A stretch of 64,000 nt of DNA from a bacterium. Its GTDB lineage: Bacteria; Pseudomonadota; Gammaproteobacteria; Burkholderiales; Thiobacillaceae. A program made the position numbers and the translations under genes. Shown piece after piece: positions 29,293 to 37,207 of this stretch. The DNA lies in the NCBI GenBank assembly GCA_009772925.1, contig WOUQ01000008.1, forward strand, positions 1-64,000, given 5' to 3'. Each line of letters opens with the position of its first letter. Position 1 is the stretch's first letter. The notes beneath the pieces are model-generated. The model was not told where the DNA came from and ran no database searches. It saw only the letters and a list, made by a program, of their open reading frames with translations.

Positions 29293-29706
29293 TTACCTGG
29301 CGGGGGCCGGAGCGTAGCCGTAGGGCATGAACACCGGAGCGGCGGCCTTCTCGTCGTCCGCGTCGGTCTTGATCTTGATCAGCGGCGAGGTGAAGAAGGG
29401 CTTGCCGAGAGACTGGTAATAGGCGGAGATGTCGCGGATTTCCTTTTCGTCGAAGAACGCCACGGCCATGTTCATCATGGGGTGCAGGATCTTGCCGGTC
29501 TTGTACTTCATGGTCTTGATTTCCAGCTTGTCGGCGTTGCGGCCGCCGAGTTGCAGCGTATAGAAGATGCCGGGGTAGCTTTCGCTGCCGTGGCAGGCGA
29601 TACAGGCGGTGGCCTTCTGCTTGCCGACGACCGGGTCGCCGGCGGCCAGGGCGGCGGTGGAAAACAGGCTGGTGGTGACGAGGGCGAGGGCGGCGAGTTT
29701 GAACAT
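29293..29706 (-). CDS. Exported monohaem c-type cytochrome
   Basis: This is a periplasmic class I cytochrome c of 137 residues. A signal peptide ends in AALA near residue 21, the haem site CIACH is at 35-39, and a Met-rich part (HPMMNMAVAF) could give the distal ligand. The helix EKEIRDISAYYQSLGKP is typical of small cytochromes of the c553/c4 group. It is transcribed away from the CarH-like regulator, sharing a 184-base control region with the operator candidates. Its electron partners are not evident. Confidence 0.88.
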   Translation of the reverse strand: MFKLAALALVTTSLFSTAALAAGDPVVGKQKATACIACHGSESYPGIFYTLQLGGRNADKLEIKTMKYKTGKILHPMMNMAVAFFDEKEIRDISAYYQSLGKPFFTSPLIKIKTDADDEKAAAPVFMPYGYAPAPAR

Positions 29707-29843
29707 GGTGGTTCTCCTGTCAGGGTTAGCAAATAAGCAAAAACTAATGTAACGGTCCGCAAGTTGTCATTGAGCGGTAAGCCTTGCGGTGCCGCCAGGT
29801 CAGTGGACTGTGACGAAAATGCAGCGACGCGGGGTGAAATTAT

Positions 29844-29883
29844 TGTACATGAAACCTATACATGTGCAAGTAGGATGTATAAT
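29844..29883 (+). promoter_or_regulatory. Candidate CarH/LitR operator and promoter
   Basis: This AT-rich stretch holds TGTACA (29844), TATACA (29857) and TGTATA (29876), variants of the TGTACA half-site known for B12-dependent MerR repressors. TATAAT at 29878-29883 is a perfect -10 only seven bases before the regulator ATG at 29891, which would make a leaderless or nearly leaderless mRNA. No good -35 at 17 bases is seen. The divergent cytochrome gene could be controlled too. Confidence 0.45.
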
Positions 29884-29890
29884 TAATTTC

Positions 29891-30853
29891 ATGTCGAAGC
29901 ATGCCGCTCTCACCCTGTTTCCCATTCGCGAACTGGTCCAGCGCACCGGCGTGAATGCCTCCACCCTGCGTGCCTGGGAGAACCGGCATGGCCTGCTGCG
30001 GCCGCATCGCGCGGAATCGGGGCACCGCCTCTACGGCCAGGACGAGGTGCTGCGCGTGCGGCGGGTGCAGGAACTGGTTGCCCAGGGTTTGAACATGAGC
30101 GAAATTGCCGGCCTGCTGGCCACGGATGCGCCTTCCGGACCGCCGGCCGCGCCCGTGCAAACGCCGCCGCGCGCTGGGGCGGGCGAGGAGTTCATCGCCT
30201 GGCAGGGCTATCTGGAGGAAACCCTGCGCGCCCTGGAGGATTTCAGCAGCGAGCGACTGGATGCCCTCTACAACGAGGCCTGCGCGGTCTATCCCATCGA
30301 CCTGCTCACCCGGCGGCTGCTCATTCCCGTGCTGGAGCGGCTGGGCGAACGCTGGGACAGCCGGCCCTCGGGCATCGCCGAGGAACATTTCTTCAGCGCC
30401 TGGCTGCGCAACAAGCTGGGCGCGCGCCTGCACCATACCTCCGGATTGCCGAAGGGCCGGCCGCTGATCCTTGCCTGCCTGCCCGGCGAGTCGCACGAGA
30501 TCGGTTTGTTGCTGTTCGCCCTGGGCGCGCTGCATCGTGGTTACCGCTTGGTATACCTGGGCGCCAACGTGCCCATTCGTCAGCTCGCCGACGTGGCGAT
30601 TCGCAGTTTCGCGGCGGGCATCGTGCTGGCCGGGCGCGAGCCGCCGGATGCCGAGCGGGTGCTGGCGGACCTGGCCTGGCTGGCCGCCGAGGTGCGCGTG
30701 CCGGTGTGCGTGGGCAGCCATTTCTCGGTGCGCGAGCGCGATGCCCTGTTGCGCGACAAGCTGGTGCTCCTGGGTGACGATATCGTTCTTGGCCTGGATC
30801 TGCTGGAAGCCCGAATCGCGAAGACGGCCCGCAATCCCGCGCGCGCGGCTTGA
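29891..30853 (+). CDS. MerR-family regulator with B12-binding domain (CarH/LitR-like photoreceptor)
   Basis: This is a DNA-binding repressor that probably uses adenosylcobalamin as its light sensor. The 320-residue protein has a MerR winged helix (12-75, with STLRAWENRHGLLRPHR) and a linker. A four-helix B12-cap follows, with W155 followed nine residues later by E165-H166, the W-x9-EH signature of CarH. A Rossmann B12 domain holds E200-S-H202-EIG; His202 would be the lower cobalt ligand. The start at 29891 has no clear ribosome site. CarH proteins release DNA when light breaks the Co-C bond; whether light or only B12 matters here is an inference. Confidence 0.9.
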   Translation: MSKHAALTLFPIRELVQRTGVNASTLRAWENRHGLLRPHRAESGHRLYGQDEVLRVRRVQELVAQGLNMSEIAGLLATDAPSGPPAAPVQTPPRAGAGEEFIAWQGYLEETLRALEDFSSERLDALYNEACAVYPIDLLTRRLLIPVLERLGERWDSRPSGIAEEHFFSAWLRNKLGARLHHTSGLPKGRPLILACLPGESHEIGLLLFALGALHRGYRLVYLGANVPIRQLADVAIRSFAAGIVLAGREPPDAERVLADLAWLAAEVRVPVCVGSHFSVRERDALLRDKLVLLGDDIVLGLDLLEARIAKTARNPARAA

Positions 30854-30973
30854 TCCCGGGCGGCGTCGCGGTGGACGGGGAACCCGGGCGCGCGACGGCA
30901 CTCCACGGATTCCGCACGTGCCTCCGCGCGATGCCATGATGTTCTTTCGACCCTGCTGATCTGCGTACTCACC

Positions 30974-31390
30974 ATGAAGCAACTTGCCTGGATATCCCTG
31001 AGCTGTGTTTGCGGCCTTTCGCACGCCGCTCCCGATCTTTCCGCGCCGGAGACCCTGGACGCCGCACAGGCCGGGAGCATTCGCGTCTTCGACATTCGCA
31101 CGCCGGCGGAATGGCGCGAAACCGGCGTCGTGCCGGGTGCCGGGCGCGTCGACTTCTACCGCGGCCCCGATGTGCTGACGCAGTACATCCTGCGCGAGGT
31201 CGGCGGAGACAAGAACGCCCCCATCGCCCTCATCTGCCGCACCGGCAACCGCACCACGCATGCCCAGAAGTATTTGCAAAGCCTTGGTTTCACCCGGGTC
31301 TACAACGTCAAGGAAGGTATGCGCGGCAGCGTGGCGGGGCCGGGTTGGCTGAAGCGCGGCCTGCCGGTGGAAACCTGCGCGTTGTGCTGA
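30974..31390 (+). CDS. Exported single-domain rhodanese
   Basis: This is a probable periplasmic sulfurtransferase of 138 residues. A signal peptide ends at SHA-A near residue 18. The rhodanese fold shows FDIRTPAEWRETG and the active loop CRTGNRTT with Cys88, then YLQSLGFTRVYNVKEGM. Two further Cys close the protein (CALC). It follows the B12 regulator by 120 bases and is convergent with the P460 gene. The sulfur donor is unknown. Confidence 0.88.
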   Translation: MKQLAWISLSCVCGLSHAAPDLSAPETLDAAQAGSIRVFDIRTPAEWRETGVVPGAGRVDFYRGPDVLTQYILREVGGDKNAPIALICRTGNRTTHAQKYLQSLGFTRVYNVKEGMRGSVAGPGWLKRGLPVETCALC

Positions 31391-31399
31391 TTGCCCACG

Positions 31400-31421
31400 C
31401 CGGCCGCCGAATCGCGGCCGG
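31400..31421. terminator. GC-rich hairpin between convergent genes
   Basis: CCGGCCGC and GCGGCCGG form a perfect 8-bp stem with a six-base loop, between the rhodanese and P460 stop codons. No U-tract follows, so it is at best a weak bidirectional terminator. Confidence 0.35.
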
Positions 31422-31438
31422 GCGGCCTGACACGCGGA

Positions 31439-31912
31439 TTACTCGCGCATACGGCTGAACACGAAGTCCTGCGATTTCTGCGACAGGTGGCAGGCATGGC
31501 AGTCGGCCTGGCCTTTGGCGTCCAGTGAACCCTTGCGCGTCTTCGCATCGAACACCTGGTAGCCCCAGCCATCCGTCGCCTTGAATTTCGCGCGGTCACG
31601 GGCCATCACCACCACGGCCTTGCGCGCACCCTCGGAGATGGCGCGGTCCTTGTCGACGGCCTCGAACAGGTCGAAGACGATGACCGAGCCATCGGCGAAG
31701 CGATTCGCCTTGTAACCCTGCATGGCCTTCTTGTTGCCGTAGATGTGGTGCATGCCGCCCACCGCCTCGTAGAGCGGGTGGCCGGGGTTGAGGACCATCG
31801 ATTTGACGTGCTGCCAATGCCGGAAGCCGTCGGGGTAGGCCACGTCGGCGGCAAGGACGGGGGACGCGGCGAAACCGAGGGCAAGCGCGGCGGGGAGGAA
31901 GGATCGGAACAT
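31439..31912 (-). CDS. Cytochrome P460-family protein
   Basis: This is an exported c-type haem protein of 157 residues. A signal peptide ends at VLA-A near residue 21, the P460 core shows YPDGFRHWQHVKSMVL, and WGYQVFDAKT is followed by a C-terminal haem site CHACH (138-142). P460 cytochromes oxidise hydroxylamine or bind nitric oxide. The Lys-haem crosslink that separates P460 from cytochrome c'-beta cannot be judged by eye. It is divergent from the MarR regulator, which probably controls it. Confidence 0.87.
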   Translation of the reverse strand: MFRSFLPAALALGFAASPVLAADVAYPDGFRHWQHVKSMVLNPGHPLYEAVGGMHHIYGNKKAMQGYKANRFADGSVIVFDLFEAVDKDRAISEGARKAVVVMARDRAKFKATDGWGYQVFDAKTRKGSLDAKGQADCHACHLSQKSQDFVFSRMRE

Positions 31913-31941
31913 GGCGGACTCCTTTGCTTGAGTGGGTGGAA

Positions 31942-32042
31942 GATCGATCGATACCCGGCCAGCACGGTTCAACAAAGTATCGAATCGATACAATAGTATT
32001 GGACAAAGTTTTGGCTTTGTCAAACAAGTTTTGTTTCGATAC
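31942..32042. promoter_or_regulatory. Multiple palindromic operator candidates between P460 and marR genes
   Basis: The 139-base divergent region holds a perfect 15-base palindrome GTATCGAATCGATAC (31977-31991). Two more TCGATAC half-sites lie at 31948-31954 and 32036-32042, and a second dyad GACAAAG-N6-CTTTGTC at 32002-32021. This is the size and symmetry expected for a MarR dimer controlling itself and the divergent gene. Confidence 0.55.
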
Positions 32043-32051
32043 CATTCGGTC

Positions 32052-32627
32052 ATGGCTACGTATCGACTGCACGACCTCATCGCCAGCCTTGCCCGCGCCC
32101 TGCAGAGCGAGCAGCGTGGCCAAGCCCTGGCCGCTGGCCTGCTGCCGGTGCAGTGGTCGGTGCTCTGTTACCTGCGTGACGCCAACCGCTACAGCAACAC
32201 GCCGCAGGCCGTGGTGGAATATCTCGGCCTGACCAAGGGGACGGTGTCGCAGACCCTGAAGCTGATGGAATCGCATGGCTGGATCGCGCGCGCGATAGAC
32301 GCGAAGGATCGCCGCGTGCAGCGCCTGAGCCTCACCGATGCCGGGCGCGGGCTGCTGGACGACACCGCTGCGCGCGTCTGGACCTGGGCCGTGGCCGACC
32401 TGCCGCCGGCGCAACGCGACGCCGCCGAATCGGCGCTGGCACGGCTGCTGGCGGGCTGGCAGAAGTCACGCGGCGGTCGCACCTTCGGTGTCTGCCGTAG
32501 TTGCGCCCACTTCCACGCCGGCGGCGAGGGGTACCACTGCGGGCTGACGGGGGAAGCGCTGTCGGAAGAAGACAGCCTGCGCATCTGCCGCGAACACACC
32601 CAGCCCCTCGCCGAAGCGACGGCCTGA
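32052..32627 (+). CDS. MarR-family regulator with C-terminal cysteine cluster
   Basis: This transcription factor has 191 residues, about 40-50 longer than a plain MarR protein. Residues 5-140 form the winged helix (VVEYLGLTKGTVSQTLKLM and the DRRVQRLSLTDAG wing). The added tail carries Cys148-x2-Cys151, Cys163 and Cys179-x2-His182 with nearby histidines, the layout of a zinc, haem or iron-sulfur site. The start MATYRL at 32052 places the palindromes just upstream. Regulation of the divergent P460 gene in response to metal or redox state is an inference. Confidence 0.85.
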   Translation: MATYRLHDLIASLARALQSEQRGQALAAGLLPVQWSVLCYLRDANRYSNTPQAVVEYLGLTKGTVSQTLKLMESHGWIARAIDAKDRRVQRLSLTDAGRGLLDDTAARVWTWAVADLPPAQRDAAESALARLLAGWQKSRGGRTFGVCRSCAHFHAGGEGYHCGLTGEALSEEDSLRICREHTQPLAEATA

Positions 32628-32645
32628 GGCGCGGGCCTCCCGCTC

Positions 32646-33530
32646 CTACTTCCAGTCGAAGCCTGAATGCCGCGCCAGCTCGCGCGGCGTCAGCACCCCG
32701 GTATGGCGGCTGCCGCCGATGATCCAGGTGGGGAAGGTTTCGATGCCTTGTGCCTGGCAGCGCGCGAGCATGGGGGTGCCGCGTCCGTTGGGCACGCATT
32801 CGACGAAGGGCAGGCGCTCACCTGCCGCGCCGAAGGCGCGCTTTTGCTCCTGGCAGCTGGTGCACCACCAGGCGCCGTAGTACTGGGCGCCGCTGGCCCG
32901 CAGATGGTCGGCCAGGGCGCTCAGGCGGGCGTCGTCCGGACGGCTTGGCAGGCCGTTGTAGCCGAGGTGCAGGGTGGCCAGCACGACGGCGGCGATGCCC
33001 GCGCCGCGCGCCCACCAGTGCGTCCAGGGCATGCCCGGTGCCGCCGCGTGCGGCCGCGCGACGAGGACGCCGAAGATGGCGCTGATGACGGCGAAGGAGG
33101 CCAGGCACCACGGGCAGACGGCATCGAGGGCAATCAGGGCGACGCTTTGCAGGTAGAGGCTGACCGCCACGCCGACCAGCGCCAGCGTCGACATCCAGCG
33201 CCAGCGCTTGAGCCGCGCCGGCATGCGCCAGGCCATGAGAGCGAGCAGGACGTAGACCAGGAAGCCCCAGAACGCCACCGGCAGGCCCAGGAAGCGCGAC
33301 CAGCGGCTTTGCCGCACGATGTCGCAGCCACCGCCCTCGGCGCAGAGGGCGGCCGGGCCGCCGCTCCAGGCGAGGAAGCTGAGGTAAGCGGTGATCAGCA
33401 TGCCGAGGACGGCGAGGCCGATGATCAGCCAGTCCGGCGCGAGGGGCAGGGCCGCCCGCCCGCTGCCTGCGCCATTGCGCGGGGGCTGCGCGGCGCCGCG
33501 CGGGGCGGCCTTCTTCCTGGCTTTACTCAT
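32646..33530 (-). CDS. VKOR-thioredoxin fusion (disulfide-forming membrane oxidoreductase)
   Basis: This membrane protein makes disulfides in exported proteins, a DsbB/DsbA-type system in one chain. Of 294 residues, the VKOR part (about 32-160) has Cys63 and Cys69 in a loop and the quinone-side CPWC (139-142) between four or five helices. After another helix (about 174-190) comes a thioredoxin-like domain with CTSC at 223-226 and FPTWIIGG. The start MSKARKK at 33530 is chosen since upstream residues are not family-like. It would serve the exported cytochromes and rhodaneses encoded around it. Confidence 0.9.
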   Translation of the reverse strand: MSKARKKAAPRGAAQPPRNGAGSGRAALPLAPDWLIIGLAVLGMLITAYLSFLAWSGGPAALCAEGGGCDIVRQSRWSRFLGLPVAFWGFLVYVLLALMAWRMPARLKRWRWMSTLALVGVAVSLYLQSVALIALDAVCPWCLASFAVISAIFGVLVARPHAAAPGMPWTHWWARGAGIAAVVLATLHLGYNGLPSRPDDARLSALADHLRASGAQYYGAWWCTSCQEQKRAFGAAGERLPFVECVPNGRGTPMLARCQAQGIETFPTWIIGGSRHTGVLTPRELARHSGFDWK

Positions 33531-33558
33531 TGTGCATCCTGTTCGTTGCAACCTGGGT

Positions 33559-34416
33559 TCAACGCGCTTCCTCCACCTTGAGGAGGATGCGGCCGTCACG
33601 CCGCAGATCGCGGGTGGATTGGCTGGTATAGCCGGAGCGGCGTGACTGCTCGGCGAGATTGTCGCCGCCCAGCGGGATCCATTCGCCAAGCCGGCCGCTC
33701 ACGCGTGTGGAGAGCTGCCGAACGCGCGCCACGCCACCGGAGCCCGGCAGCAGTTCCTCCTGGCGCGGACTGATGTCCAGGGTGACGGTATCGCCCGACA
33801 GGGTGGGGCTGACCCGGAAACCGGTTTCCAGATTGCGAAACACCACGGCGTCGCCGGTGACCACGCCGGTGGGGGTGAGGAAGACCTGGCGCAAGGGCAG
33901 CGGGTAGGAAATGCCCATCGAGATGTGCGCGCTGCCGCCCTCCAGCACGCGCACCTGCTGCATGGCACGGTTCTCGCGCAGATCGCGGCTGCTCCAGGCG
34001 CGCGCCCGCAGCGTGTCGTCGCCGGACGAGGCGCGCACCTCGACACCCGGCGGCGATGGCGTCGGCGGCAGGGTCACGCGCACGTCATCCGATCCCACGC
34101 GCCCGGAAACGCCGGCGCCGCCGGCCGCGGCTTCCTCCGCCCCCTCCTGGCGCACGCTGATGACGAGCTGGCGGGGCGGCCGGTCGATCTCCGCGAGGAT
34201 GCCACGCACCCGCGCCAGGGTGGCGGGCGGAGCGCTGATGACCAACTGGTTGCCGATGCCGCTGATGCCGCCTTCCGGCTCCAGGTGCGGACGCAGGATG
34301 GGCAGGATTTCCGAGACCGGCCGGTTGTGCAGGGTGATTACCGCCACCTCGACCTCGGCGGCAATGACGCCGAGCGGAAGCAGCAGGAGCAGGAACAGGA
34401 ATCGCACGGATGCCAT
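33559..34416 (-). CDS. Secretin-like exported protein (N-domain plus short secretin-type domain)
   Basis: This is a periplasmic or outer-membrane protein of about 285 residues with a signal peptide (FLFLLLLLPLGVIAAE). An N1-like domain follows (TLHNRPVSEILPILRPHLEP, VISAPPATLARVRGILAEID, a typical secretin turn), then a variable linker. The C-terminal beta region (RNLETGFRVSPTLSGDTVTL) resembles the core of type II/III secretins. It is far shorter than GspD or PilQ and no secretion genes are nearby, so a full secretion pore is unlikely. The start could also be 34422. Confidence 0.7.
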   Translation of the reverse strand: MASVRFLFLLLLLPLGVIAAEVEVAVITLHNRPVSEILPILRPHLEPEGGISGIGNQLVISAPPATLARVRGILAEIDRPPRQLVISVRQEGAEEAAAGGAGVSGRVGSDDVRVTLPPTPSPPGVEVRASSGDDTLRARAWSSRDLRENRAMQQVRVLEGGSAHISMGISYPLPLRQVFLTPTGVVTGDAVVFRNLETGFRVSPTLSGDTVTLDISPRQEELLPGSGGVARVRQLSTRVSGRLGEWIPLGGDNLAEQSRRSGYTSQSTRDLRRDGRILLKVEEAR

Positions 34417-34441
34417 GCACATGCCGACCCGAGGGTCGCCG

Positions 34442-35407
34442 CTATTCCTCAACGCAGATGTCCCGCCTGGCGACGGCCACGCCGGTGCGGATGAGCAGGC
34501 CGAGTATGACCACAGTGACGATACCCAGCAGGATGCCCGCCATGCGCAGGTAGACGACGCCGCCGGTCTGCTCGTAGAGGGTGAGGGTGGCCAGGGTGAT
34601 GGCCGCCAGCGGAAACGAATAGGCCCACCAGGACAGGAAGAAGCGCAGGCGGGTGAACCAGCGCAACTGGAAGAACAGCAGCAGGGTGAAGAACAGCGCG
34701 GCGTGGTAGAGCACCATGGCGAAGGCATCCACCTCGCCGCCGGTCAGGCGCAGATAGGAGAGGAATGCCACCGCCGGCGGGGCGATGAGGATGAACAGGG
34801 TGGGCATCAGCCGCTCCGGCAGGCTGCCGTGGAAGATCACGCGATACAGGATGATGGTGAGCAGCGGCAGCCAGAACAGCAGGCCGATGCCGAAGAAGAA
34901 CCAGGAGATGTCGGCCGGGGCGTGTGCAACGCCGGCGATGGGCACCAGGATGTTGCCCACTACCGGAATGAACCAGGCAGGATTGAGATGGACGATCTCG
35001 AACTTGGTCTGGTGCATCCACTGGGTGATGACGTGGAAGGTGAGCAGCAGGTGCACGCAGACGCCCACCAGCCAGAGCAGCTTCGAGTAGGCGGCGCTGT
35101 AGGGCAGCCAGGCGATCGACAGCAAGATCAAGGCGATGCTGAAGCTGGGCACGAAATGCATCTTCACCGGATGCCCCCATTCCTTCAGCACCGCCGGCCG
35201 ATGACGCACGATCTTCACCAGGTAGAGCAGGCTCAGCGCGGCGAACAGGCCGCTGGTCAGCCCCAGCAGCCAGGGGCTGAAGGCGAGCGGCAGGGCGAGC
35301 AGGGTCTCGGTCTTGTGCCAGGCCACGGTCAAGCCCCCCAGGCCCATGATCATGGCGAACCAGGCGATGGGCAGGTTTTGCAGGCGGGGGGAGGGAGTGT
35401 CGGTCAT
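34442..35407 (-). CDS. TDT/SLAC1-family transporter (TehA-like)
   Basis: This is an inner-membrane anion channel or exporter of 321 residues with ten hydrophobic helices. The opening PIAWFAMIMGLGGLTVAW is the family start. Relatives include TehA, plant SLAC1 and yeast sulfite pump Ssu1. With two rhodanese genes nearby, sulfite or another sulfur anion is a possible substrate, but this is inference. The ATG lies just six bases from a 13-copy heptamer array and lacks a Shine-Dalgarno, so repeat length may influence expression. Confidence 0.87.
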   Translation of the reverse strand: MTDTPSPRLQNLPIAWFAMIMGLGGLTVAWHKTETLLALPLAFSPWLLGLTSGLFAALSLLYLVKIVRHRPAVLKEWGHPVKMHFVPSFSIALILLSIAWLPYSAAYSKLLWLVGVCVHLLLTFHVITQWMHQTKFEIVHLNPAWFIPVVGNILVPIAGVAHAPADISWFFFGIGLLFWLPLLTIILYRVIFHGSLPERLMPTLFILIAPPAVAFLSYLRLTGGEVDAFAMVLYHAALFFTLLLFFQLRWFTRLRFFLSWWAYSFPLAAITLATLTLYEQTGGVVYLRMAGILLGIVTVVILGLLIRTGVAVARRDICVEE

Positions 35408-35412
35408 TGTCC

Positions 35413-35508
35413 GGGAAACGGGAAACGGGAAACGGGAAACGGGAAACGGGAAACGGGAAACGGGAAACGGGAAACGGGAAACGGGAAACGGGAAACGGGA
35501 AACGGGAA
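35413..35508. repeat. Heptamer array GGGAAAC, 13 copies
   Basis: Thirteen perfect tandem copies of GGGAAAC (35413-35503) end in a partial copy. Facing them at about 35528-35562 is a degenerate inverted run (GTTTCCC, TTTTCCC), so the region can fold into long hairpins. It fills the spacer between the Tll0287-like gene and the TDT gene, next to the TDT start codon. The odd period means copy changes alter spacing, not only reading frame. It is not a CRISPR: no spacers. Confidence 0.95.
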
Positions 35509-35590
35509 GTCGGTTGGGGGTTTTTGCGTTTCCCTTTTCCCTTTTCCCGTTTCCCGTTTCCCTGGACCTTGCTCCCCGTTTCCCCGTGCC

Positions 35591-36169
35591 TTACAGCGGC
35601 TTGCGGATGGACAGCACGCCGCGCACCTGGCCGGCGGTGTAGCCGGTGGCCTTGTCGGCAGGGTACTGGATGGCCAGGGCGGACTTCACTTCCGCCGGCA
35701 TGCTGTCGGGGTTGCCGTGGCAGAGCAGGCAGACCGGCTGGGTGACGAGGGCCTTGGCGTAGCGGAAGACCTTGCCATCGGGGGTGTCCACCACCGCGTG
35801 CATGTCCAGGGTCTCCGGCTTCTCGCCCGCCGCCAGACGCTTTTCCAGGTCGGCCTGGGCCTGGGTTTCCCAGGCATCCGGCACTCCCTTGGGATTGCGG
35901 TTCTTGGGGCTCACCCGCTTGATCTGGAAGCCGGTCTTCTGCATGGCCTCGGCGGCGATCTGCGGTGCCTTCTCCTTGCACACGCCGATGGCGCCACCGG
36001 GTCCGCCGGCGGTCAGGGCGGTCTTGAGTTCGCCGCCCAGGGTCTGGATCAGGCCGCCGGCGGTCTTGCGGGCATCCTCGTTGAGGCCGGCGACTTTCTC
36101 CGGCGAGGGGGTGGTGGCGCAGCCGGCCAGGGCCAGGGTCAGCAGGGAAAGGCTCAATGCGTGTTTCAT
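35591..36169 (-). CDS. Tll0287-like (DUF3365) haem-binding lipoprotein
   Basis: This is a periplasmic lipoprotein of 192 residues. The lipobox LALAGC puts the lipidated Cys at 17. The Tll0287/DUF3365 core follows, with IGVCKEKAPQIA (about 61-72), RNPKGVPDAWE (about 91-101) and the haem site CLLCHG at 147-152. Such domains are c-type haem sensors or electron carriers. It lies just downstream of an exported rhodanese with 25 bases between, so cotranscription is likely. Confidence 0.87.
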   Translation of the reverse strand: MKHALSLSLLTLALAGCATTPSPEKVAGLNEDARKTAGGLIQTLGGELKTALTAGGPGGAIGVCKEKAPQIAAEAMQKTGFQIKRVSPKNRNPKGVPDAWETQAQADLEKRLAAGEKPETLDMHAVVDTPDGKVFRYAKALVTQPVCLLCHGNPDSMPAEVKSALAIQYPADKATGYTAGQVRGVLSIRKPL

Positions 36170-36194
36170 CGTGTTGTCTCCTTGGGGGTGGGGG

Positions 36195-36773
36195 CTATTT
36201 GCCCATGGTGATCTTGGTCTGGTCCACGTTGAAGCTCCAGGGTAGGCCGTCGTTCTTCCAGCCATTGACCGCGCGTTTACCCTTGTTCGGGCCATCCTTC
36301 GCCAGATCGCCCTCGAAGCCGTCCACCACCGACCAGACATTGGTGTAGCCGTAGCGGCCCAGCAGGTCGGAGGACATGGCGCTGCGGTCGCCGGAGCGGC
36401 AGATGAGGACGATGGGGTCGGACTTCTCGATGCCCTTTTCCAGAGCGAACACCTCGAACTGGGACAGGAAGTCCGGGTTGGGATTGCGCACGAAGGTCTT
36501 CTTTTCCTTGTCCCACTTGTCGTAATGCATGATGCCGAAGGAAGCCTGGCCATCGAGGCCGTCGGGGGAGCCGACGAACAGCACTTCCTCGATGGTGCGC
36601 ACATCCACGAACAAAACCCTGGGCGCGTGCTTCCTGAGGAATTCAGGGACTTCCCGTGCTTCCAGGTAGAGGCCCATCTTGCTGACCTTGATCTTGGGCA
36701 GGCTGGCGGGGTCGACGGCCTGTGCGCCGGTGGTGAACAGGCCAAACAACAGGGCAAGCATGATATTGCGCAT
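36195..36773 (-). CDS. Exported rhodanese-like protein
   Basis: This is a periplasmic sulfurtransferase-type protein of 192 residues. A signal peptide ends at AQA-V (about 19). The rhodanese domain has FVDVRTIEEV and the loop CRSGDRSA with Cys125, and closes with DGFEGDLAKDGPNKGKRAVN. An inserted segment (about 65-100) is typical of rhodaneses found beside c-type cytochromes. The start at 36773 follows AGGAGGAGG; a longer frame to 36809 is less likely. Confidence 0.88.
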   Translation of the reverse strand: MRNIMLALLFGLFTTGAQAVDPASLPKIKVSKMGLYLEAREVPEFLRKHAPRVLFVDVRTIEEVLFVGSPDGLDGQASFGIMHYDKWDKEKKTFVRNPNPDFLSQFEVFALEKGIEKSDPIVLICRSGDRSAMSSDLLGRYGYTNVWSVVDGFEGDLAKDGPNKGKRAVNGWKNDGLPWSFNVDQTKITMGK

Positions 36774-36805
36774 GAAACTTCCTCCTCCTTTGACGAGCGG
36801 GCCGC

Positions 36806-37201
36806 TCATTTTTTGAGTTTAGCGAGAACCCCGGCCAGGTGGGACTGGGCATCGGCCATGGCGGCGCCAATGTCGGCATGGCCGGCAAGACCCGCCACGG
36901 TGGCCGGGTCCTGGATGGCGAAGCGGGTGCGGCCCGGGCTGACTTCATAGGCGCAGCAGCCGCAGGGTAGCAGCGCGCCGGCATCCTTGTCGGCCTCCAG
37001 AACACGCTTGGCAATGCCGGGGGCGCACACGCCCAGCAGTCGGTAAGGGGGAATCTCGTGGTTGATCTTGGCCTTCATGATGGCCTGGACATCCACTTCG
37101 GAAACCACGCCCATCTTGGCTTCGGCCAGGGCTGCTTTGAATTGCTCGATGGCCTGGTCGATGGGCAGGGCGAGTTCGACGGTATGGGCATACATGGGCA
37201 T
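36806..37201 (-). CDS. DUF302 family protein
   Basis: This is a small protein of 131 residues of the DUF302 fold, without a signal peptide. It shows ALPIDQAIEQFKAALAEAKM, then YRLLGVCAPGIAKRVLEADK and the LLPCGCCAYE segment with three Cys. DUF302 genes are often found with sulfur-oxidation and cytochrome genes, as here; the biochemical role is unknown. An ATG at 37195 is an alternative start. It begins six bases after the globin gene ends. Confidence 0.87.
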   Translation of the reverse strand: MPMYAHTVELALPIDQAIEQFKAALAEAKMGVVSEVDVQAIMKAKINHEIPPYRLLGVCAPGIAKRVLEADKDAGALLPCGCCAYEVSPGRTRFAIQDPATVAGLAGHADIGAAMADAQSHLAGVLAKLKK

Positions 37202-37207
37202 TCCTTT

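Noticed and set aside
33559-34416. Type II or III secretion pore
   Set aside because: The protein is much shorter than real secretins and no assembly ATPase, pseudopilin or export gene is near.
35413-35508. CRISPR array
   Set aside because: The repeat is seven bases with no unique spacers and there are no cas genes, so it is a simple tandem array.
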